42,295 bases of DNA. Source: a virus. A program made the position numbers and the translations under genes. Below are positions 7,801-12,556 of this stretch, piece after piece; the first letter of the stretch is position 1, and each line of letters begins with the position of its first letter. The stretch spans positions 1-42,295 of the IMG/VR virus record IMGVR_UViG_3300042892_003210. One strand, given 5' to 3'. The notes beneath the pieces are model-generated. The model was not told the DNA's origin. It made no database searches and saw only the letters and a list, made by a program, of their open reading frames with translations.

Positions 7801-10643
7801 AAATGTCCACTTCAGTTAATATTATTAGAGTGAATGATATTGACGTGTCTACTACAAACTGGGCCACATTCTTTGCTAAACTAACTATTAATTCTATAAT
7901 AACTGCTTTAGAAGTTGCAAACCCTACTAATACATTGTCGTTTTCTATAACATCAATAAGTGATAGTACATCATTTTATGAGTTTGGAGTTGCTAATGTT
8001 AACGTATCATCAGTTCCTTCGTTTGGAGGAGCAGTTAAATTATGTTTCACTATCTTTGGATCATCAGGATCAAGTGGATCTTCTGGATCTTCTGGCACAT
8101 CAGGCACAAGTGGTACATCAGGTAAGTCAGGATCGAGTGGTTCTTCAGGATCAAGCGGTTCCTCGGGATCGAGTGGAAGTTCAGGATCTTCTGGATCAAG
8201 TGGTTCAAGTGGCTCTTCTGGATCAAGTGGATCATCAGGATCATCAGGAACAAGTGGTTTATCAGGCTCAAGTGGATCTTCAGGTTCTTCAGGATCATCA
8301 GGATCAAGTGGTTCTTCTGGATCGAGTGGATCATCAGGAACAAGTGGTACATCAGGTACAAGTGGTACATCAGGTAAGTCAGGATCAAGTGGATCTTCAG
8401 GATCTTCTGGGTCAAGTGGATCTAGTGGCTCTTCTGGATCGAGTGGCTCTTCTGGATCGAGTGGATCATCAGGATCGAGTGGTACAAGTGGTTTATCAGG
8501 ATCTTCTGGATCGAGTGGATCTTCTGGATCTTCAGGTACAAGTGGTTTATCAGGATCTTCTGGATCGAGTGGTTCTTCTGGATCATCAGGATCTTCTGGA
8601 TCAAGTGGATCTTCTGGATTATCAGGATCAAGTGGTTCTTCTGGATCATCTGGATCAAGTGGTTTATCAGGATCAAGTGGGTCTTCTGGATCAAGTGGAT
8701 CTTCAGGTACAAGTGGTTTATCGGGATCTTCTGGATCATCAGGATCAAGTGGATCTTCCGGTTCAAGTGGATCTAGTGGAAGTTCAGGATCATCAGGCAC
8801 AAGTGGTACAAGTGGTACAAGTGGTACATCAGGTAAGTCAGGATCGAGTGGATCTTCAGGGTCAAGTGGATCTTCTGGGTCAAGTGGGTCAAGTGGATCA
8901 TCAGGATCATCAGGCACAAGTGGTTTATCAGGATCATCAGGATCAAGTGGATCTAGTGGAAGTTCAGGATCATCAGGATCAAGTGGATCTTCTGGATCGT
9001 CAGGCACAAGTGGTTTATCAGGATCATCAGGATCTAGTGGATCATCAGGATCTAGTGGATCATCAGGATCTAGTGGCACAAGTGGCACATCGGGTAAGTC
9101 AGGATCTTCTGGGTCATCTGGATCAAGTGGATCTTCTGGATCATCAGGGTCAAGTGGATCATCAGGATCTTCAGGAACAAGTGGATCATCAGGATCTTCA
9201 GGAACAAGTGGTTTATCAGGATCTTCTGGGTCATCAGGATCAAGTGGATCTTCTGGATCATCAGGGTCAAGTGGATCATCAGGATCTTCAGGAACAAGCG
9301 GTTTATCAGGATCTTCTGGATCATCAGGATCAAGTGGATCTTCTGGATCTTCAGGGTCAAGTGGTACATCAGGAACAAGTGGCACATCAGGTAAGTCAGG
9401 ATCTTCCGGTTCAAGTGGATCTTCTGGATCTTCCGGTTCAAGTGGATCATCAGGATCAAGTGGATCATCAGGATCTTCTGGGTCAAGTGGAGCTTCTGGT
9501 ACTGACTCTTCTAATAGTGGTAGATGGACATGTATGAGTACTGTTGGAACACCTCCAGGTGGTGGTAGTGGTCAGTTCTCGTCTGATAATAGTCTTATAA
9601 GTAGTATAACTAAACTTTGGATAGATAATACATCAAGTACATCCGTTGCTTATGGTGCTTGGCACGCGGCTGTTACTACCATTATTAATTCTGGTAGAGT
9701 AGTTTATCTACAATTACACGAAGTTGGTAATACAAGTATTCTTGGTATATGGCCAATATCAACAGCAACATCTGTTAGTACCTACTATATTTATGATCTT
9801 GGAAATTATATAGCTCAAAACGGTTCTATATCATCAAGTCGTACTTATACTATATCTTGGGTTGCTGATGGTAAATCAGGATCTTCCGGAACATCGGGTA
9901 CAAGTGGTACATCAGGTAAGTCAGGATCAAGTGGCTCTTCAGGATCAAGTGGCTCTTCAGGATCAAGTGGCTCTTCAGGATCAAGTGGATCCTCAGGTGT
10001 ATCTGGTTCAGGATCATCAGGATCATCGGGTACAAGTGGTGTTAGTGGAGCATCCGGTACATCCGGTCTTTCAGGATCAAGTGGTTCTTCAGGATCTTCA
10101 GGATCTTCAGGCACAAGTGGATCTGCTGGTACATCCGGTACGTCTCCAGCTGGTGGTGGTTTAACTGGTGGTACTATTAACTATGTTGCAGTTTGGGACT
10201 CATCTACAACAATAACTACAGGTGCTATTCAAGATGACCTTGCTGGTTTAGGCGGTCGTGTTGCTATAGGTGGTGTTCCTGGTGCTCTAGGTCCTTATAC
10301 TTTAGAAGTAACAGGTGATATATACGCAACTGGTAATATTATAGCCTTTTCTGATGAATCTGTAAAGGATAATGTTAAAACAATTGAAAATGCCCTTGAT
10401 AAAGTTAATAATATGAGAGGTGTTACATTTACTAGAAATGATGAAGAAGACAAAGAAAGAGTTTATGCTGGTGTTATTGCACAAGAAATGCAACAAGCTT
10501 TCCCAGAGGTTGTATTTGAAAATACAGATGGTACAAAAGCAGTAGCTTATCCAAACATTGTATCTGTGTTAATTGAAGCTATTAAAGAACAACAAGTTCA
10601 AATAGATGAGTTGAAAAGACAAATAAAAAATAATAATCTATAA
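1818..10643 (+). CDS. Giant Gly-Ser/Thr triplet-repeat tail fibre with C-terminal S74 self-cleaving chaperone
   Basis: A 2941-residue protein. Residues 1-65 are a non-repetitive head that probably joins the virion. Residues 67-1962, 2081-2560 and 2685-2776 are Gly-X-Y triplets, almost all GSS or GTS with almost no proline. GKSG marks the end of a TSGTSG run about 20 times at irregular spacing. Two globular islands interrupt the repeats (about 1964-2080 and 2560-2684); the second is a paralogue of a module in the preceding fibre gene. The C-terminus is a Peptidase_S74 intramolecular chaperone. FSDESVK gives Ser2845 and Lys2850, the spacing of the known Ser-Lys dyad, so self-cleavage before Ser2845 would release 97 residues. 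In this family the domain drives trimerisation and then leaves. No Shine-Dalgarno is visible. Its TAA stop overlaps the next ATG. Such repeats are prone to assembly collapse, so the true length may differ. Confidence 0.93.
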   Translation: MAYIISNSDGVQFITGTGPNNKGLNIPVVANASTHTTAGIETGAVIFDDLTKQIFRFTGTAWLSGAGTSGTSGTSGTSGSSGSSGSSGSSGSSGSSGSSGSSGSSGSSGSSGSSGSSGSSGSSGSSGSSGSSGSSGSSGSSGSSGSSGTSGSSGSSGSSGSSGSSGSSGSSGSSGSSGSSGSSGSSGTSGISGTSGSSGSSGSSGSSGSSGSNGSSGSSGSSGSSGSSGSSGSSGSSGSSGSSGTSGTSGSSGLSGSSGSSGSSGSSGSSGSSGSSGTSGSSGSSGSSGSSGSSGSSGTSGSSGSSGSSGSSGSSGTSGSSGSSGTSGTSGTSGTSGKSGSSGSSGSSGSSGSSGSSGSSGSSGSSGSSGSSGSSGSSGTSGSSGTSGSSGSSGSSGSSGSSGSSGSSGSSGSSGSSGTSGSSGSSGSSGSSGSSGSSGTSGSSGSSGSSGSSGSSGSSGTSGTSGTSGTSGTSGKSGSSGSSGSSGSSGSSGSSGSSGTSGSSGSSGSSGSSGSSGSSGSSGSSGSSGTSGTSGSSGSSGSSGSSGTSGTSGSSGSSGSSGSSGSSGSSGTSGTSGTSGKSGSSGSSGSSGSSGSSGSSGSSGSSGTSGTSGSSGSSGSSGSSGSSGSSGTSGSSGSSGSSGSSGSSGSSGSSGSSGSSGSSGSSGSSGSSGSSGSSGTSGSSGSSGSSGSSGSSGTSGTSGSSGSSGSSGSSGSSGSSGSSGTSGTSGKSGSSGSSGSSGSSGSSGSSGTSGSSGSSGSSGSSGSSGSSGSSGSSGSSGSSGSSGSSGTSGSSGSSGSSGTSGTSGTSGTSGKSGSSGSSGSSGSSGSSGSSGSSGSSGSSGSSGSSGTSGSSGSSGSSGSSGTSGSSGSSGSSGSSGTSGSSGSSGSSGSSGSSGSSGSSGSSGSSGSSGSSGTSGLSGSSGSSGTSGSSGSSGSSGSSGSSGSSGSSGSSGSSGSSGSSGSSGSSGSSGTSGTSGTSGTSGTSGKSGSSGSSGSSGSSGSSGSSGSSGSSGSSGSSGSSGTSGSSGSSGSSGSSGSSGTSGSSGSSGSSGSSGSSGSSGSSGSSGTSGTSGTSGKSGSSGSSGSSGSSGSSGSSGSSGSSGTSGSSGSSGSSGSSGSSGSSGSSGSSGTSGTSGTSGKSGSSGSSGSSGSSGSSGSSGSSGSSGSSGTSGLSGSSGSSGSSGSSGSSGSSGSSGSSGTSGSSGSSGSSGSSGSSGSSGSSGTSGTSGTSGTSGTSGKSGSSGSSGSSGSSGSSGSSGSSGSSGSSGTSGLSGSSGSSGSSGSSGSSGSSGSSGSSGTSGSSGSSGTSGLSGSSGSSGSSGSSGSSGSSGSSGSSGSSGSSGSSGTSGTSGTSGTSGKSGSSGSSGSSGSSGTSGSSGSSGSSGSSGSSGSSGSSGTSGTSGSSGSSGSSGSSGSSGSSGSSGSSGTSGLSGSSGSSGSSGSSGSSGSSGSSGSSGSSGSSGSSGSSGSSGSSGSSGSSGTSGLSGSSGSSGSSGSSGSSGSSGSSGTSGSSGSSGSSGSSGSSGSSGSSGSSGSSGTSGTSGTSGTSGKSGSSGSSGSSGSSGSSGSSGSSGSSGSSGSSGSSGSSGTSGSSGSSGSSGSSGSSGSSGSSGSSGSSGTSGTSGTSGTSGKSGSSGSSGSSGSSGSSGSSGSSGSSGSSGSSGISGSSGTSGSSGSSGSSGSSGSSGSSGSSGSSGSSGSSGSSGSSGSSGTSGLSGSSGSSGSSGSSGSSGSSGSSGSSGTSGSSGSSGSSGSSGSSGSSGSSGSSGTSGSSGTSGTSGKSGSSGSSGSSGSSGSSGSSGSSGLSGSSGSSGSSGSSGSSGSSGSSGSSGSSGSSGTSGLSGSSGSSGSSGSSGSSGSSGSSGTSGSSGSSGTSGLSGSSGSSGSSGSSGSSGSSGSSGSSGTSGTSGKSGSSGSSGSSGSSGSSGSSGSSGSSGSSGSSGSSGTSGTSGKTGSSGSSGVNGVTPGACGIWNLSSNNPPVVSEVNTNVGNQMSTSVNIIRVNDIDVSTTNWATFFAKLTINSIITALEVANPTNTLSFSITSISDSTSFYEFGVANVNVSSVPSFGGAVKLCFTIFGSSGSSGSSGSSGTSGTSGTSGKSGSSGSSGSSGSSGSSGSSGSSGSSGSSGSSGSSGSSGSSGTSGLSGSSGSSGSSGSSGSSGSSGSSGSSGTSGTSGTSGTSGKSGSSGSSGSSGSSGSSGSSGSSGSSGSSGSSGSSGTSGLSGSSGSSGSSGSSGTSGLSGSSGSSGSSGSSGSSGSSGSSGLSGSSGSSGSSGSSGLSGSSGSSGSSGSSGTSGLSGSSGSSGSSGSSGSSGSSGSSGSSGTSGTSGTSGTSGKSGSSGSSGSSGSSGSSGSSGSSGSSGTSGLSGSSGSSGSSGSSGSSGSSGSSGSSGTSGLSGSSGSSGSSGSSGSSGSSGTSGTSGKSGSSGSSGSSGSSGSSGSSGSSGSSGTSGSSGSSGTSGLSGSSGSSGSSGSSGSSGSSGSSGSSGTSGLSGSSGSSGSSGSSGSSGSSGTSGTSGTSGKSGSSGSSGSSGSSGSSGSSGSSGSSGSSGSSGASGTDSSNSGRWTCMSTVGTPPGGGSGQFSSDNSLISSITKLWIDNTSSTSVAYGAWHAAVTTIINSGRVVYLQLHEVGNTSILGIWPISTATSVSTYYIYDLGNYIAQNGSISSSRTYTISWVADGKSGSSGTSGTSGTSGKSGSSGSSGSSGSSGSSGSSGSSGSSGVSGSGSSGSSGTSGVSGASGTSGLSGSSGSSGSSGSSGTSGSAGTSGTSPAGGGLTGGTINYVAVWDSSTTITTGAIQDDLAGLGGRVAIGGVPGALGPYTLEVTGDIYATGNIIAFSDESVKDNVKTIENALDKVNNMRGVTFTRNDEEDKERVYAGVIAQEMQQAFPEVVFENTDGTKAVAYPNIVSVLIEAIKEQQVQIDELKRQIKNNNL
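2016..7703 (+). repeat. Main Gly-Ser/Thr-Ser triplet-repeat block
   Basis: About 5.7 kb of 9-base units, GGN followed by two Ser codons or a Thr and a Ser codon. Serine is written with both TCN and AGY codons in varied order, so DNA identity between units is lower than protein identity. Higher-order blocks end in two to five GTS units and GKSG. GGA followed by TCN creates a GATC tetramer very often. Confidence 0.95.
7706..8057 (+). other. Globular island 1 within the giant fibre
   Basis: About 117 non-repetitive residues from VNGVTPGACGIW to KLCFTIF. It contains ITSISDSTSFYEF, loosely similar to ITKISDPTQYNYYK in the first domain of the upstream fibre, so the two may be distant paralogues. 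Function unknown; a sugar- or receptor-binding insertion is only an inference. Confidence 0.6.
8058..9497 (+). repeat. Second Gly-Ser/Thr-Ser triplet-repeat block
   Basis: The same repeat as in the main block, with GLSG units more common and GKSG recurring at about 8123, 8376, 8836, 9095 and 9392. Confidence 0.93.
9498..9869 (+). other. Globular island 2, paralogous to a module in the upstream fibre
   Basis: Encodes SSNSGRW, then VYLQLHEVGNTSILGIW, then TYTISWVADG. The upstream fibre (about 619-981) has SNSGRW, VYLQLYQVGTTSALGIW and TYTISWVGNG in the same order and spacing. Both copies are flanked by GSS triplets, which suggests movement by recombination between repeats. Confidence 0.8.
9870..10145 (+). 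repeat. Third triplet-repeat block before the chaperone domain
   Basis: Shorter and less regular GSS/GTS/GVS/GAS units leading into the SPAGGGLTGGT linker and the S74 domain. Confidence 0.85.
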
Positions 10644-11386
10644 TGGCGGTAGGATTATCTATTCAATCAACCGGTCAGATTGTGTATGGAAATGGAACAA
10701 TTGTTAGTAACGTCACAAAGTCACTACTATCAGTTTTTACTAATGTTCCTGGTGCGGTGCCGGATGTTATGTCACCTGATCAATTTGTTGCAATTTCATC
10801 ACCTGAGCCATATTATGGAGTTGCTAATGGTCCTTATGCGAATGAATATGTTATTAATAGAAATGATCCTGCTGGTGAGATTTTTTTTAATAACTGGCTA
10901 ACCACTGGTCAGTTTAATATAGATTATTTTCATGATTATGCACATTGGACAAAAGACCAAAGACTTAAATTAAATGTTGTAAACGGTACTTTTCCAACTC
11001 AATTTTATAGTTTTAAATTAACAATTCCAAATTTTGGTATAATTTGTAATTTGAGTGGTGTATCTCAAGGTTATTTTTATTCACTTGGTGTGTATCAAAA
11101 TTTACAAGGTAATATAGCAGGTGCCGGAGGCGTTCCTTCCGAGTATTCAACGCCTCAAATTAATACGAATTGGGATCTTACTTGGACTGTTGAGTATGAT
11201 CCTTCTAACAATCTTCGTGGGAGCTTTAGAGCTCAAATTCAGATTACTGATTTTCACACTGGTGATTTGATATATCAAAATAGCGTTGACATAGGAGGTT
11301 TAAATTCCGGGTTTCCTTCTTTTGTAGAGAATACCATTACGGTCGATTATTGGAGATGTTTGGGGATCGAAGTCATAATGACTTAA
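10643..11386 (+). CDS. Unknown protein coupled to the giant fibre gene
   Basis: A 247-residue protein that I do not recognise. Its ATG shares one base with the stop codon of the giant fibre (TAATG), so translation is probably coupled. It is rich in aromatic residues and Asn/Gly with many short alternating hydrophobic stretches, suggesting a beta-rich soluble protein. There is no signal peptide, membrane helix or Cys cluster. Position suggests a fibre-associated part, such as a tip adhesin or fibre assembly factor; that is inference only. Confidence 0.75.
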   Translation: MAVGLSIQSTGQIVYGNGTIVSNVTKSLLSVFTNVPGAVPDVMSPDQFVAISSPEPYYGVANGPYANEYVINRNDPAGEIFFNNWLTTGQFNIDYFHDYAHWTKDQRLKLNVVNGTFPTQFYSFKLTIPNFGIICNLSGVSQGYFYSLGVYQNLQGNIAGAGGVPSEYSTPQINTNWDLTWTVEYDPSNNLRGSFRAQIQITDFHTGDLIYQNSVDIGGLNSGFPSFVENTITVDYWRCLGIEVIMT

Positions 11387-11397
11387 ATTTGTCTTAT

Positions 11398-11416
11398 AAT
11401 TAACATTGTGTTAATT
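11398..11416. terminator. Weak hairpin between convergent genes
   Basis: AATTAACA and TGTTAATT (8 bp) with a 3-base loop in the 34-base gap between the stops at 11386 and 11421. It is AT-only apart from one pair and lacks a good T tract, so it is a weak candidate for a two-way terminator. Confidence 0.4.
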
Positions 11417-11420
11417 GGAA

Positions 11421-12161
11421 TTAAGGCACCGCCACTCCTCTTTTTGAAACAACTATTGAAGCCATTTCATTAGCATAAATAATAGAAGTTTTAATATCAC
11501 CAGTTTCTAAATACTTTAGAATAAATCCTGATGTAAATGTATCACCAGCTCCACTAACATCTATAGTTTCTTGTGGATTTGGACTAGGATAAACCTCATC
11601 ATTAAATTTAGTTCCCTTACTTCCTAAAGTAACTAATATATTTTTACACCCTAATAAATCAGAATTCTGTAAAGACTCTTTTTCATTCAATTTTACAAAA
11701 GTAAAACTACTTACAATTTCCTTACTTAATTTCCTCTTAGAATCTAATATAGACATCTTTGAGTTTCTACCTATTGTTAATAAGTCATCATTAGTCATAA
11801 ATCCTTTATCATAATCACTTACAATAACAATATTAAAATTACCTAATTCTTCCACTCTTTCTTCAATTAATTCTACTTTAGATATATTTGATTCACCTTC
11901 ATCTAATCTAAGAAACATATGATTACTTTTCTTTTCAACAAATCTAGTTTTAGTTATAATCTCATCTTGATACCAATGAGTTACTAAACTATCACTTTTC
12001 ATAGCAATAATATTTCTAACAACATTACCAGCCATTCCATCATTTTCAACAATTTCGATTGGATTTAAAACAGGTACCGGTGCTTCTGGACTAAATCTAG
12101 AAACATCACAATACATAAATCTATCTATACACTTTTCTCCTATTACTAAAATCTTAAACAT
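11421..12161 (-). CDS. Short PfkB-family sugar kinase resembling the HldE/RfaE kinase domain
   Basis: A 246-residue PfkB/ribokinase-fold protein. Residues 22-31 (RFSPEAPVPV) match the signature of heptose-7-phosphate kinases (HldE/RfaE domain 1), followed by MAGNVVRN where the family has GGAxNVAxN. The C-terminal DVSGAGDTF carries the catalytic Asp (D207) and anion hole. Known family reaction: phosphorylation of D-glycero-beta-D-manno-heptose 7-phosphate at C1, a step toward ADP-heptose. It is clearly shorter than the usual domain of about 315 residues: the segment between MAGNVVRN and KTRFVEKK is trimmed, and no nucleotidyltransferase domain follows. It is last in the cassette, 8 bases after the cupin gene. 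Heptose specificity is inferred from the signature and from the heptosyltransferase upstream. Confidence 0.82.
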   Translation of the reverse strand: MFKILVIGEKCIDRFMYCDVSRFSPEAPVPVLNPIEIVENDGMAGNVVRNIIAMKSDSLVTHWYQDEIITKTRFVEKKSNHMFLRLDEGESNISKVELIEERVEELGNFNIVIVSDYDKGFMTNDDLLTIGRNSKMSILDSKRKLSKEIVSSFTFVKLNEKESLQNSDLLGCKNILVTLGSKGTKFNDEVYPSPNPQETIDVSGAGDTFTSGFILKYLETGDIKTSIIYANEMASIVVSKRGVAVP

Positions 12162-12169
12162 ATTTACTT

Positions 12170-12556
12170 TTATTTTTGAGAATCACCTTTCCAAACTCTA
12201 TATGAGTCAGAATCTGAGTGAGTAGTTGATACTTCAAAGATAACACCATCTGTTAAAGCTTCTAATTGATGTGGTTGACCAGGTCTTTGTCTTACAGTAT
12301 CACCTTCAATTAATTTTTGTTCTATAACATCTGCTGTTTCAGTATCTATCCAACGATATAAGAATTCACCTTTATCAACATACCAAGTTTCATCTTTAAT
12401 CATATGATAGTGCATTGAAAATTTAGCACCTTTATCAAAGCAAAGTAATTTACCACAATAAAGTTCATTATTTTCAATAATAATTTCTTTACCCCATCCT
12501 TTTGGGACACAACATCCTTCTGTGTGAAGAGCGTTTATAACAATAGGTTTATCCAT
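12170..12556 (-). CDS. Single-domain cupin, probable sugar-related enzyme
   Basis: A 128-residue protein with both cupin motifs. Motif 1 has HYHMIKDETWYVDKGEF (metal ligands H49, H51, E56), and motif 2 has PGQPHQLEAL (H96), so all four usual metal ligands are present. Small cupins of this kind occur among sugar isomerases and epimerases and in surface-polysaccharide loci. The substrate cannot be read from sequence. Its start overlaps the end of the glycosyltransferase gene by 8 bases and the kinase follows after 8 bases, so the three genes form one tight operon. A role in shaping the donor sugar is inference. Confidence 0.8.
   Translation of the reverse strand: MDKPIVINALHTEGCCVPKGWGKEIIIENNELYCGKLLCFDKGAKFSMHYHMIKDETWYVDKGEFLYRWIDTETADVIEQKLIEGDTVRQRPGQPHQLEALTDGVIFEVSTTHSDSDSYRVWKGDSQK

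Noticed and set aside
2016-9497. CRISPR-like array
   Set aside because: The repeat is a coding 9-base unit without spacers of constant length and is fully in frame with a fibre protein.
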